A stretch of DNA of 64,000 nucleotides from Stomorhina lunata (lineage: Eukaryota > Arthropoda > Insecta > Diptera > Rhiniidae): assembly GCA_933228675.1 (NCBI GenBank), contig OW121740.1, positions 156,291,828-156,355,827 on the forward strand. The letters are read 5' to 3'. The notes under the pieces were generated by a model. It ran no database searches and was not told the DNA's origin. It saw nothing but the letters and a program-made list of their open reading frames with translations. The position numbers and the translations under genes are program-made. Below are positions 12,321 through 23,509 of the stretch, one piece after another (position 1 is the first letter of the stretch; each line of letters begins with the position of its first letter).

Positions 12321-13051
12321 AAAAATGTTTTTACCAAAAATTTTCTATGGTAAATTTATTTTATCAAAAACTTTTCTTAGAAAATTGTTTTTGTCAAAAA
12401 ATTTTTTTATTAAATTTTTTTTTCAAAAATTTTCGTACAGAAAATTTGTTTATTTATACAAATATCCGTCAACCTTCTATAGATTTATCTTAGGAGCTTA
12501 CATTTCATTATACAATTCACCTTCAATTCCAACTTTATGTTGTTGGAAAAAGTAATTGAACTTGTGGGAGGAGGATTTTGCTGCTACTTAAAGGTGTTAC
12601 TTTTTTACCATTAAGAAAATTTAGTAAGAATTCAAATCATTTCTAAATATTCAAATATTTAATTTTTTAAAATTACAGCTTAAAAATCCTAACATTTTAA
12701 CTCAAGTTAAGTTTTTTTTTCCAAAAACGCTGCCAACTTGTTACCTATTATTTTAAAGAATTTTAGTTTGCCCAAACAATGTCCAAAAAGCTTCCCATTT
12801 TTGGAAGATGTCCAAAAAAAAAAAAAATCTTCAACAAACAACCTCCGTTTTCAAATCCTATCAATCTGTATTTGGCTTATGCGTTTTTGATTTCTTTTTC
12901 TTTTTTTCGAGAGCTTTAAGTGAAATTGTGGCAAATTCACTAAATAAATAAAAGCGGTTGGTTGGGTTCTTTTTCTATTCATTTTTTTTTGTTTAATTTC
13001 TGGTTTAAGAAATCAAGAAAAAAAATCAAAAGCGTTTTATTTGTGTGTTTT
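12321..13051. other. degenerate satellite edge and unique sequence
   Basis: The first 130 bp are a decaying edge of array E. The remainder is AT-rich unique sequence with no gene recognised. Confidence 0.5.
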
Positions 13052-14928
13052 TATACCCACCATCAAAAAGAATGGGGGGTATATTGAGATTGTCATTCCG
13101 TTTGTAATTTCCTTAATATTGGTTCAAAAATCAAAAACGATATATATTCTGAATCCTTATGAAATTCTAAGACGATTGAGCTATGTCCGTCTGTCTGTCC
13201 GTCTGTCTGTCCGTCTGTCTGTCTGTCTGTCTGTCTGTCTGTTGAAATCACGATAACGTCTAAACGAAAAGAGCTAGCTAACTGAAACTTAGCAAAAACA
13301 TTCTTTATCTATGAGAAAATTTTGGTATTGAAATTGGGCAAAATCGGTTAGCATTTGGCCATAGCTCCCGTATAACCTCGTCTAGGCTAATCGCTTATTT
13401 GCTAATAAATGACAAATTATGACAGTTATGATGACAAAATTTGGTATCTATAAGTTTTAGATAAGCACTAGGCAGCATATAAAATTTCATCGAAATCGGT
13501 TCACATTTAGCCATAGGTCCCATACAAAAAACTTACGAAAACAGGCTAAATTTCACCCAAAATACACTTAAATGCCAATAAATCTAAAAGTATAACAGAT
13601 ATAACCACTAAATTTGGCACAAGAAAGTCTTATATCAATGCCAGCCAGTGTGCAAAATTTTGTCACAATCGGTCACTATTTGACCTAGCTCCCATATAAA
13701 AAACTTACGAAAACACAAAAATTCAAAAAGAAAAGGGGATTTATGTCCGTCTGTCCGTCAGATAAAATCGTGATAGCTCCTTAACTACAAGAGCTAGTAA
13801 GACTAAATTAAGCACAAGGAAGTCTTATGTCAATGCCAGCCAGTGTGCAAAATTTCCTCACAAGCGGTCACCATTTGACCATAGCTCCCATATAAAAAAC
13901 TTATGGAAACACAAAAATACATAAAGAAAAGGTTGTTTATGTCCGTCTGTCCGTCAGATAAAAGCACGATAGCGCCTTAACGAAAAGAGCTAGAGGGACA
14001 AAATTTTACAAAAGTATTTTCGATATCATGAAAAAGATGTGTGTTGAAAATGGACAAAATCGGTTCAAATTTAGTTAGAGCTCCCATATAACCCCGCCCC
14101 GGGAAACACATTAATGCTGATAAATTGAATACAATTGTAATAGCTATGACGATTAAATTTAAAATAGGGAAGTTTTATGCAATTTTTGATCAGTTTATCA
14201 AATTTTATAGGAATCAGTCCATATTTGACTTTAGCTTTCATGTGAAAAACACTCACGGAAACCAAAAATTTTAGCAAAGGCCAGTTAAAAGCTATTAAAT
14301 TAGAAACTATGATAGCTATGGTCACTAAATTTTGCAAGAATAAGCTCTCTATATATACCGGCCAGTGTGTAAAATTTTGTTATAATCGGTCAACATTTGG
14401 CTATAATTCTTATATATATAACATCCCCTTTTTATATCTACAATCAAAAAGATTTGGAGGTACATTCATTATATTATGATTGCACCTATGAAATTATATA
14501 GGCATCAATCAATGTTCAGCCCAGACTTTATATATGATGAATGCATTAGGAACTCATAACGAAATATATGGACCTGTCGTATTACTATTAACGTGTTTAG
14601 CCTAACTACATATTAATCACAACGAAAAGTATTTAACAACTTATTAATGTAAAACTATACCTGGTTATGAGACCGAATTTTGATCAAAGTAAATACTGGG
14701 GAAACCACTAAAATATTTTTGAATGTTGAACTATAAAGCTACGGAAACCTAATTTAGTCCAAAGGTTTTACCAACAATACCAAATAGCTTAGCGATTTTT
14801 CCAGTTTTGGTGCAGATTTTGAATTAGCTGCACCCTTGTAGATATATGAGATATGTTTCTAAATTTAACACAACTTGATGGTGGGTATATAAGATTCGGC
14901 ACAGCCGAATATAACACTCTTACTTGTT
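13052..14928 (+). mobile_element. dispersed family 1 element (tatacccaccatc type)
   Basis: It starts with TATACCCACCATCAAAAAG and ends ...ATTCGGCACAGCCGAAT then ataacactcttacttgtt. The end carries a perfect 7-bp hairpin (14894-14900 with 14904-14910, loop ACA) about 18 bases before the terminus. The interior has a (CTGT)n-like tract at 13187-13242 and repeated modules of the form 'aaaatcggt...catttg-ccatagctcccatataa'. A module of about 196 bp is duplicated (about 13640-13835 and 13836-14031). A second, diverged head (tatctacaatcaaaaag) at about 14433 suggests two fused copies. There is no transposase. The family is common in fly genomes; its class is uncertain (see findings). Confidence 0.75.
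13187..13242. repeat. (CTGT)n / (CCGT)n microsatellite
   Basis: A run of GTCTGTCC and GTCTGTCTG units lies just inside the family 1 element. Equivalent GTCCGTCCG tracts mark family 2 copies at about 19976-20000 and 32291-32310. Confidence 0.85.
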
Positions 14929-15149
14929 TTCGCATTAACTTGTAATTTTGAATTCATTTTCAAACCGAGAAGCCAAACAAAATAATTCAATATTAAACTG
15001 ATGGTTCGTTCCTCTAATCGTTTTGCGTAAATCTTGTCTTCAAGTCAAGTTGTTGGATTTTTGCTTAAGTCGTCCGTAAGGGACAGTGGGTCATTGCGTA
15101 ATTTGTTGTCTGGGTAGATATTTAATACGTAAATCGGTGAGGAAGACTT

Positions 15150-15370
15150 AGCAGTAGAAGCAAAGACCTTAGAATATAAAGATCCATACATTACTTTACC
15201 GCATGGTCGTTTTGAAAAGTCCCACAAAAAAGAGAGAATACCGCTTTTTCATTAATTTGAAAACAACTAATGGAGACGATTATTCAATGACAGAAAGCTA
15301 AGGCACACACACGTGCTCATGAAATGTATGTTTTTTTTGCGCGTTTATGTGTTTTTTATTGTTCTTTATC
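15150..15370 (+). repeat. dispersed segment R (copy 3 of 3)
   Basis: It shares the core of 2105-2300 and, inverted, 8462-8660, including CCGCTTTTT, GGAGACGATTAT and GCTAAGGCACACACACGTGC. Array F starts about 70 bp downstream. A 60-codon minus-strand frame (15227-15045) runs through it and shares WDFSKRP with copy 2. Confidence 0.6.
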
Positions 15371-15429
15371 TAATTTAATATAACTTTTGGTAGAAAAAAA
15401 TGTATGAAGTATCTTTATATTAGAGTCAA

Positions 15430-16770
15430 ATCAAAAATTTTTACTGTAAAATTTTGACAAAAAGTTATTTTTATTAATTTCTTTTTGTGGGAAATTTTAA
15501 CAAAAATTTCTTTTTATGAGAAATTTTGAAAAAAAAATTCTTTTACACAAATAAGAAATTTTGAGAAATTTTTCTTTTTACGAAAAATTTTGACAAAATT
15601 TCCTTTATATAAAAAAAAATTGACCTTTATATAAGAAATTATGACAAAATTTGTTTTATATAAGAAATTATGACAAAATTTGTTTTATATAAGAAATTAT
15701 GACAAAATTTTCTTTATATAAGAAATTATGACAAAATTTCCTTTATATAATAATTTATAACAATTTTTTCTTTTTATGAGAAATTTTTACAAAATTTCCT
15801 TTATTTCGACTTTTGTTAAATTTTTCTTTTTATGGGAAATTTTGAAAAATTTCCTTTATATAAAAAATGATGACATATTTTTCTTTATATAAGAAATTTT
15901 TGACAAAAAAAATATGAAATTTTGACAAATTTTTCTTTTTATAGGAAATTTTGAAAAAATTTCCTTTATATAAGAAATTTTGACAAAATTTCCCTTTTAT
16001 AAGAAATTTTGACAAAATTTCCCTTTTATAAGAAATTTTGATAAAATTTTCTTTTTATGAAAGCTATAAAAATTTTTCTTTTTATCAGAAATTTTGGAAA
16101 AATTTACTTTATATAAGAAATTTTGACAAAATTTCCTTAATATAAGAAATTTCGACAAAAATTTCTTTATGTACGAATTATCTTCATTATAAGAAATTTT
16201 GGTGAAATTTCCTTTTTATAAGAAATTTTGACAAATTTTTCTTTTTATTTAAAAAAAATACTAATTAAATAAAAAATTTTGACAAAATTTCCTTAATATA
16301 AGAAATTTTGACAAAAATTAAATTTTTTCCTGATAAGAAATTTTAGCAAAATTTCCTTTTTATAAGAAATTTTGACAAATTTTTCTTTTTATGGGAAATT
16401 TGAAAAAACTTATTAATTTTATAAAAAATTTTGACAAAATTTCCCTAATATAAGAAATTTTGACAAAAATTCCTTTATATAAGAAATTTTGACAAAAATT
16501 CCCTTATATATGAAATTTTTTTCATTAGGAGAAATTTTAGCAAAATTTCCTTTTTATAAGAAATTTTGACAAATTTATCTTTTTATGGGAAATTTTTGAC
16601 AAATTATTCCTTTTATATGAAATTTTGACAAAATTTTTTTTATATAAGAAATTTTGACAAAAATTTTATTATATGAGAAATTTTGACAAAATATTTTTTA
16701 TATAAGAATTTTAAACAAAATTATGTTTATATAAGAAATAATGACAATTTTTTTTACAAGAAATTTTGAC
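15430..16770. repeat. alpha satellite array F (about 29-bp unit)
   Basis: Units read gaaattttgacaaaatttcc + tttatataa, about 29-30 bp, roughly 45 diverged copies. They align to the 31-bp alpha unit with GAAAAA replaced by GACAAA and CCTATAAAAAT by CCTTTATAT. Confidence 0.9.
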
Positions 16771-16774
16771 AAAT

Positions 16775-17330
16775 ACTTTCATTGTTTCAAAAGTACCAAA
16801 AATATATCTCACACATTATTTATTCTACTCGGCCTTGTTTCTACTTGTTTCAAAACTACCAATAACTCGTCTTCTTATTCTTTTCAAATGATCCAAATGC
16901 AATTTAAATTTTGTTTCCATACCTCTTACTTTAGAAGTTATAATTTTACCGATTTGTTCCCCTTTTTATCCCTGAATTTCAAAAAAGTTCTATAATCATA
17001 TTTGGTACTTCTTTGGTACCAATTGAATTCGGTACATTTTATAAAAACGTAGTTAACATTTTGTTTCTATTCATATTACTTTAGGAGATATTAAGTTATC
17101 ATTTTATATCTTGTTTACCTATTTTGCCCCCAAAATCAAAAAAAGTACCACATACGTGTTCAATATTTTTTTTTCACATCTATTGATTGCAGTACATAGT
17201 TTCTTTCTATATTCTTCGGTTCAAAAGATTTTCTGGATTCGAGTGTGTTAAAAAAGTACAAAAAAACCTATATTCGCCCTTCTCTACCCCTTATCGGGCA
17301 TAGTTTCAAAAAGTACTAAATTCAATGTTC
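16775..17330. repeat. dispersed repeat S (copy 1 of 2)
   Basis: This segment matches 21405-21830 closely. Shared phrases include ggtacttctttggtaccaat, cacatctattgattgcagta and ccctatcgg/ccttatcgggcatagt. Within each copy shorter modules (catattactttaggagat, ttcccctttttatcc) recur, so it is itself built from degenerate subrepeats. There is no coding potential. Confidence 0.7.
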
Positions 17331-18317
17331 TGGATTCGTTTATGAATTCGCACTACTTTTTATTTTTAAAATCTAAAGATAATATATGGGACTACATAAC
17401 TAAATTTCAGAAAGTTGCAAAATCGGCTTGACTTCTTTGTTATATGTTCGAAAACACAAAAATTTGAGTAAAAATTAGACCAAGTTCGTTTAAAGCTGTA
17501 CGCAAAGGGAATTTTGCACTGACTTGAATTTTAGTTTAAAATCGTCCTAGAGCCCCATTTTCTACGAAAAAAAAACTTCTTTGTAAAAAGTAAAAAATTG
17601 ATACTATTTTTTTTTTTGAGAAAAAATGCACTTTTGTCGATTAGCGAAAAATATTTGACTTTGAAAATTTCTCAATGTTAACCGTTTAACATATTTAAAA
17701 CGATTTTCACTATTTTGGTTGCTCAGCTGTGGGTTTTACGTCAGTATTTTTAAAAAAATTATGTTTTTAATATCGAATGCACAATGGTTCAAAAACTAAA
17801 AAAAGTCGAAGATGAAAATTATTTTTTTTTATTTTTAAAATGAAATAACTTAAAACCCATAACAGTTATTATAGTAAAGTAAGCATTTTTTTCTTCGTTT
17901 CTTCAAGGTCAATCCAAAATATAAAAAATTAACCATATTGGACAATAATTATAAAGCTACACGGCTTTTTTACTTCTGAGGTGGTCTACTTTGACGCCCA
18001 ATGATTCACCCTGTGTAAACACAGGGTAATCATAAATCCAAAATTTAGAAAGCTTGGGTTCTCCTGAACAATTTTCTCATACATACTAATGCAATCAGGC
18101 TTACGGTTTAGAAGATACAGACTTATTACCACTTTTTTGTTTCAAACCACTGTGCGCCATAAAATCGTAACTGAGGCTAAATTCAAAATTTTGAAGAACT
18201 CTAAAAATTGTATGGATCTATAGAATGTTTAAAAGAATTTTTTTTTATCAAAATTAGAGATGGAAAGGCTCAAAATTTGTATTCTTTGTTCAACAAATTT
18301 TGATTTCACCCATTATA
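17331..18317. other. non-coding sequence with a 33-nt palindrome
   Basis: No gene is seen. Positions 18001-18033 form a hairpin: ACCCTGTGT (18008-18016), AA, ACACAGGGT (18019-18027), with flanking ATGATT/AATCAT also pairing after a one-base bulge. It resembles two abutting element termini in head-to-head arrangement. The rest looks like old, unclassified transposon debris. Confidence 0.45.
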
Positions 18318-18433
18318 CAAGGTGGCGCAAAAAAATCCTCCTATCAGAAAATGCTATACATTTTGCGATTGACCCCTAATGTCAATTCTGTTTTGACATT
18401 TGTGTAGTAAACACTGCTCCAGAACGCGGAATA

Positions 18434-19776
18434 TTGGTGACTATTTATTTGACCAATAATCGGTCGGTGACTTTGGCACTACGTGAATTTCGTCGCAGAT
18501 TTCCTGGCCGTCCAACGCCTACTGGTGAAACACTGCGACGTTTAGCCGCTCGCCTCGAAGAGACTGGCACAACACGAGATGCTGCCAGGCGTGGCAGATC
18601 CCGGAGTAGCCGGTCTGCAAAGAATATTGCTGCTGTAGCCGAGGAAGCGCCGTCGACGCAAATGGGTATCAGTCGACGGTCTTTACAGCGAAATTTGGTA
18701 AAAGATTTGAAGATGTTTCCGTACAAAGTCCAGACGATGCATCAGCTGTTAGCTGATGTCTAACATACGCTCAAGCCATCCTTAATCACCACCAAGAGGA
18801 AGATGATTTTTCATCAAAAATAATCATGAGTGATGAGGCCCATTTCCATCTTAGCGGGTACGTAACTGCTATCCCTAAATAAGAACGGCATGCGGAACGT
18901 TTTCTACCGCTCACTTGAAACGCTCTGCTGCCATACCTAAATAAAAGTGGCAAATTTACGTCAAAACTATAAAAACAGGGTTGCTAAAAAAATAATTAAA
19001 CAACCCTGTTAATTTTTTTTTAATGTTTTGGTTTTCCCACTTTTTTGTTTTGTTTACATTTGGTGTCTTTTGCACTATCAAATCGGATTTTCCAACCGCA
19101 AAGAGTTGCCGCCGCGTTATTTAGGTATGATCCATACAATTTGTATGGGCATGAGAAATTTTGACAGCTAAAAAACGCTTGACGCTCTTGTTTAGGGATA
19201 GCAGTAAATAAGCAAGATTTACGCTTCTGGGGCACTGAAAATCCGCGTGTAACCCACGAAGAGCCATTACACCCGCTCAAAGTCACTGTATGGTGTGCTG
19301 TTTTCGCTGGAGGAGCCATCAGACCTTTTTTCTTCGAAGACGTCGCGGGCCAAACGGTTGCTGTGAATGGTGAGTGCTACAGAGCAATGATTAGCGAGTT
19401 CTTTTTGCTGCAACTTGATGAATTGGGATTGGAAAACATGTGGTTCCAACAGGACGGTGCAACGGCACACACTGCACGTGCCACAACCGATATGTTGAAG
19501 GATGCATTTCCCGGGCGCCTAATCTCCCGTTTTGGCGATTTGTACTGGCCAGCATGATCGCCTGATTTGACCGCTGCAGACTTCTTTTTGTGGGGCTTTT
19601 TGAAGTTGCGGGTTTATGTCAACAAGCCTTAGACTCTTGCAGCTCTTAAAGACAATATCCGTCAAGAATGTGAGGACCTATAGGCGGAAGTTTTGGCCAA
19701 AGTGATGGAAAATGCCACAATAAGGACAATCAACTGTGGCGGCGGCCATTTACATGACATCATATTCTCGACTTGA
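18434..19776 (+). pseudogene. DD41D mariner-type transposase pseudogene
   Basis: The N-terminal part (18434-18763) gives a helix-turn-helix DNA-binding region containing LALREFRRRFPGRP and GISRRSLQR. Frame is lost near 18763. The catalytic part resumes at about 18768 with KIIMSDEAHFHLSGYV (first Asp 18832-18834). It is split by the 339-bp MITE between the codons for V and N-K, and continues from 19208 with the conserved FQQDGATAHTA block (second Asp 19453-19455) and a TAADFFLWGF block (third Asp 19579-19581). There are 41 codons between the second and third Asp. In-frame stops at 19555 (TGA), 19630 and 19681 (TAG) interrupt it; the natural stop is TGA 19774-19776. No ATG is left at the start. 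It would have cut and pasted DNA in the nucleus; it cannot now. Confidence 0.88.
18866..19204. mobile_element. Harbinger-like MITE inside the transposase
   Basis: CTGCTATCCCTAAA at the left end is matched inverted by TTTAGGGATAGCAG at the right. TAA flanks both ends (18863-18865 and 19205-19207). Removing the element and one TAA restores the transposase reading frame exactly (GYV-NKQD), so the empty site is proven within this copy. A 3-bp TAA duplication with short TIRs is characteristic of PIF/Harbinger elements. There is no coding capacity. Confidence 0.75.
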
Positions 19777-20544
19777 TGTAAAAAAAAATTAATAGGCCAA
19801 ATAAAAATAATCCACAAGAAGAATCAAAGTCTTTCATTATACCCTTCACCACCATAGGTGGAAAGGGCATTATAAGTTTGTGCTGATGTTTGTAACCCAT
19901 AGAAATATTTGTCTTAGACCCACCTTTTAGTATACCAATAGACTAAGAATCACTTTCTGAGTCGATTTAGCGATGTCCGTCCGTTCGTCCGTCCGTCCGT
20001 CTGGCTGGCTGGACCCCCATGTAAACCTTGTAATCAAACTACAGGTCGCAATTCTAAAGATAATTTTATGAAATTTGGCACAGATCATTTTTTTGATAAT
20101 GGGACCATGGCTATTGAAATTGGTCAAAATCGGTCCATTATTTATGGTACCTCCCATAGGTACCACTTCCCGGAATTGATATATTGGCCACAAATATCAA
20201 TATTTTTTCATGAAATTTAAATCAAATACTGCTTATGTCAACTAAAATCACTGTACCAAATTTCGTTGAAATCGGTCCACATTTGACCATAGCTCCCATA
20301 CAAACTTTTCTTTAAAAAACGCACTAAATGAGACAAAAATCACTAAAAAGCTCGTAAATCTGAAGATAATGGGAATTTTAAGTTTATTTTTTACATATAT
20401 AATGTAAAAGTTTTGAAAAAATGTTTGTATGATGGCAAAATTTAGCAAATATTTATCTTTAGTACCTGGTTGACCGAGCCTTGCTCGGGGCTTTATGATA
20501 AGCATTTTGAGGCAAATTTTAAAGTTTTTATATATTTTATTTTA

Positions 20545-21370
20545 TACAGTTACAGTTTAACTCATTTTAAATAATTTTGAAAATTGGTCATACCAACAGA
20601 AACCTCCGTCGACTCATGCGCAACAACTTTGCTAAAGATTATAGTCTAATCAAATGCACAGTTTACGATTTAATTCATTTTGAGTAGTTTTCAGTGGCGC
20701 CGCCTGAAGTCGTTCATACCACTAAGAAACCTTCATCTGCTTATGCGTAACAACTTTGCTTATGATCATAACACGATCAAATGCACAATTTATGATTTAA
20801 TTCACTTATAGTCTGATCAAATGCACAGTTTACGATTTAATTCATTTTGAGTAATTTTCAGTGGCGCCACCTGTCGGACTTTGGTCATTCCCATTAATAA
20901 ACCTTCGTCGGATTATCCACAATAACTTTGCTAAAAATTATAGCATGATTAAATGTACAGTTTACGATTAAATTGACTTTAAGTAAATTTCAGTGGCGCC
21001 ACCTGTTGAAATTTCTTCATACCAACTAAGAAACCTTCGTCGGCTCATGTGCAACAATATTGCTAAAGATTAGAGCATGATTATATGTACAGCTTACGAT
21101 TAAATTGACTTTGAGTAATTTTCAGTAGCGCCACCTGTTGGAAATTATTCACACCAATTAAAAAGCATTCGCCGGCTCATGCGCTACAACTTTGCAAAAG
21201 ATCATAGTATGATCAAATGTACAGTTTACGATTTAATTAATTTTTAGTAATTTTCAGTGGCGCCACCTGTCGGAAATTCGGTTTACCAACTTAAAAACCT
21301 CCGCCGGCTTATCCGCAACATCTTTGCTAAAGAGCATAACATGATCAAATTCACAGTTTACTATTCTATA
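20545..21370. repeat. about 133-bp tandem repeat, six copies
   Basis: Each unit carries acagtttacgatttaattca, then ttttcagtggcgccacctg, then aaccttcgtcggctcatg and gcaacaactttgctaaaga. The SGCGCC core (cagtggcgccacctg and variants) recurs at about 20691, 20861, 20991, 21124 and 21257. Copies are about 80% alike. The first unit lacks the GGCGCC core and there is a partial insertion at 20800-20830. Confidence 0.85.
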
Positions 21371-21404
21371 AAGAACATACATACAGACAAACATTCATTT
21401 GTTT

Positions 21405-21830
21405 TAAAGTTATAACATTACTAATTTTTTCCCCTTTTTATCCTCTAATTTCAAAAAGTTCCATATGCATAATTGGTACTTCTTTGGTACCAATTGAATT
21501 CTGTACATTTTATTAGAAAGCAGTTAACATAATTTTCCTATTCATATTACTTTTGTAGATGTTAAGTTATCAGTTTATCCCTTTTTTACACATTTTGGCC
21601 ACAAAATCAGAAAAGTACCAAATATGTGTTCAATATTTCTTTCACATCTATTGATTGCAGTACAAAGTTTCTTTCTATATTCCTTAGTTTAAAATATAAG
21701 AGTGGATTAAAAAGGTACCAAAAAAACTATTTTCACCCTTTTTTACCCCCTATCGGACATAGTTTCAAAAAAGTACCAAACACCTGTCCGCTTATTTTCA
21801 AAGCTGTTTAAAACGTAATTTTAATTTTGT
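21405..21830. repeat. dispersed repeat S (copy 2 of 2)
   Basis: It matches 16775-17330, as described there. It lies inside the insertion at 20461-22144, so the 16.8-kb copy is probably a fragment of the same element family. Confidence 0.7.
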
Positions 21831-22005
21831 TTCTATACCTATTACTTTAGGAGACATAGCGTTTTCGATTTTTTCCCCTTTTTACCCGTTTTTACCCTCT
21901 TAGAGGTAAAAGTTCCAAAAGTCCCTTCTTCTTCGACCTATACATCAAAAAAGATACCCACTGTCCAAATTTTATCAAAATCGTTAGAGCCGTTTTCGAG
22001 ATAGC

Positions 22006-22012
<7 letters not shown>

Positions 22013-22036
<24 letters not shown>

Positions 22037-22063
22037 CAATTATTGCTCGTTTAAGAATATAAG

Positions 22064-22126
<63 letters not shown>
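22013..22126. repeat. (TA)n microsatellite
   Basis: Two TA runs (22013-22035 and about 22067-22126) are separated by caattattgctcgtttaaga; a similar phrase follows the second run. They form the TA-rich end of the 20461-22144 element. Confidence 0.9.
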
Positions 22127-22130
<4 letters not shown>

Positions 22131-22284
22131 TATTGTTCGATAAGATACAGAAAAAATAACACTTTTGACCTTAGTGGTGAAGGGTATCGTATGGTCGGGC
22201 TTGACCGACTATAGCACTTTCTTACTTGTTCTTTTTAAATTACAGTCAAAAAACATCGGAAGGTTATTTTTGCGCCACCTTGTA

Positions 22285-23509
22285 TAAACTTTGCTCTGAT
22301 CAAACAAATTTTAAAATTTTCTTTACCACTGTCTCCTACCCAAACTACACCAACAATCGGGTTATTCTTTTCAATTTATTTCTTTGTCTTCACAATTAGA
22401 TTCTAAACAAAACTGGTGTAACATATGAGCCCCAAGGGGACATTTGACTGATTCGATTTGACTTCTGTTTACACTTGGTCGAATAGACACAAAAACGAAA
22501 CAAAATAAACAAAAAAAAATCGAAAAAGTAGTAGAAAAAGAACAATTCAAACAAAAACAAGTAATTGTATTCTTTAAACTAAACTTTGGACTTCTTTTAC
22601 TCGTTTTTTTTTTTGTAATTCGTAGCTTCTTGGTTTAATCCAGTGTCCATCCAGCCAAAGTGTAAGTAGATACTGGAATCTGTGTTGAGTTCCTGGCTGG
22701 CGATTGTTTGGCTAAAATTGGGTGTTACTGAGGTGACCACTATCAGATGAACTTTTATTTGCTTACAATGAACAGAAGAAGTTTAAGAAATTCTCCTCTT
22801 ATGTTCCTTTTTTTCTAAAAGACTTTTGTTCCTTTTTTCCCCTATCGTGTTTTTTAAAGGAAATTTTTTTTATTTCTTTGCTTTTTCAGACTAAGAAGTT
22901 TTTTTTAGCTCAGTTAGAGATTTTTATCATTAGGCTTTTTTGTATAACAATAGGAACGTTTGTTTGGCTATGTAAATGCCTTGTTATAGTTTTTTTAAGA
23001 ATTCCTGTTGGATTTCTTGGCTAACTTTTTTTTTTTGGTTTTTGGTTAGCAACTTTTTTTTCGTTGGCTTAAATAAAATTAGGTGCAAAATTGCTGTATC
23101 TCTTTGAAAGATTAGTTTTGGTAGGCGTTTTTAATTCAACAGCCTCAAAATTTGGGTCAATAATCACTTTGTGGTCAATGAAGAAATCATTTAGAAATTT
23201 TTGAGAATATTTATTTGAATTATGTTTAGGCACGCACAAAATAATTTCGGGGAAAAAAGTATTTTTATGATTTTATCATATAAACTTGATTTCTTGCTAC
23301 TTTCACTTGAATTTTAGAATCATCATCTTTATATCAATTTGACAGGTTGTTCCGTGAATACATTTAGCTCAAGGCTCTATAAGCAGAGTCAGTAAATATC
23401 CGGAAGGTTTAGAAATTTTTTTTGAAAAAATTTATCAATGAACGAAATTAAGTTTGGAATCCCAAAATATTTTTTAAAATTCTTGAATGAAATAAAAAAA
23501 AAAAATAAC
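22285..23509. other. non-satellite island after the mariner element
   Basis: No gene is recognised. On the minus strand 22717-22640 could be read as a short exon-like stretch, but no family match or strong splice signals support it. Confidence 0.4.

Larger units (their letters stand above)
20461..22144. mobile_element. unclassified element inserted in the family 2 copy
   Basis: The uninserted copy reads aatatttgtctttatacagg (about 32450-32469). Here atttatcttt (to 20460) and atacag (from 22145) are separated by 1684 bp. The left end has a perfect hairpin CCGAGC-CTT-GCTCGG (20474-20488). The right end is TA-rich with a minus-strand reading ctatctcgaaaacggctct near 22005. On the minus strand the hairpin lies about 11 bases before CTAA, like a Helitron 3' end, but the flanking bases are not the A/T expected. 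It contains the about 133-bp tandem repeat and a copy of repeat S. Confidence 0.55.
19838..22230 (+). mobile_element. dispersed family 2 element (tatacccttcaccacc type), long copy
   Basis: It starts TATACCCTTCACCACCATAG and ends with hairpin GTCGG-GCTTGA-CCGAC (22194-22209) then tatagcactttcttacttgt. It carries a GTCCGTCC tract and the phrase aaatcggtcc...catagctccca. It is inserted in the 3' flank of the transposase inside the mariner-type element. About 1684 bp (20461-22144) is a secondary insertion: the copy at 32.4 kb reads straight through this point. No protein is encoded. Ending architecture and termini are shared with family 1. Confidence 0.75.
18318..22282 (+). mobile_element. DD41D (rosa-like) mariner-family transposon, interrupted
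   Basis: Terminal inverted repeats begin CAAGGTGGCGCAAAAA at 18318 and are matched inverted, ending at 22282. They are flanked by TA on both sides (18316-18317, 22283-22284), the usual target duplication of IS630/Tc1/mariner elements. Without the two elements inserted in it (18866-19207 and about 19838-22230) it is about 1.24 kb, the normal size for a mariner. The transposase inside has DD41D spacing, which points to the rosa group known from flies. It is dead: premature stops, an internal deletion and two insertions. Confidence 0.85.

Noticed and set aside
20461..22144. Calling this insertion a Helitron outright
   Set aside because: The hairpin before CTAA and the TA-rich other end are Helitron-like, but the flanking bases do not show the A/T target and no TC start can be fixed, so it is left unclassified.
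22640..22717. Possible short minus-strand exon ending in a stop (...LAGWTLD)
   Set aside because: There is only a weak acceptor-like TTTTAG and no similarity to known protein C-termini; insufficient support.
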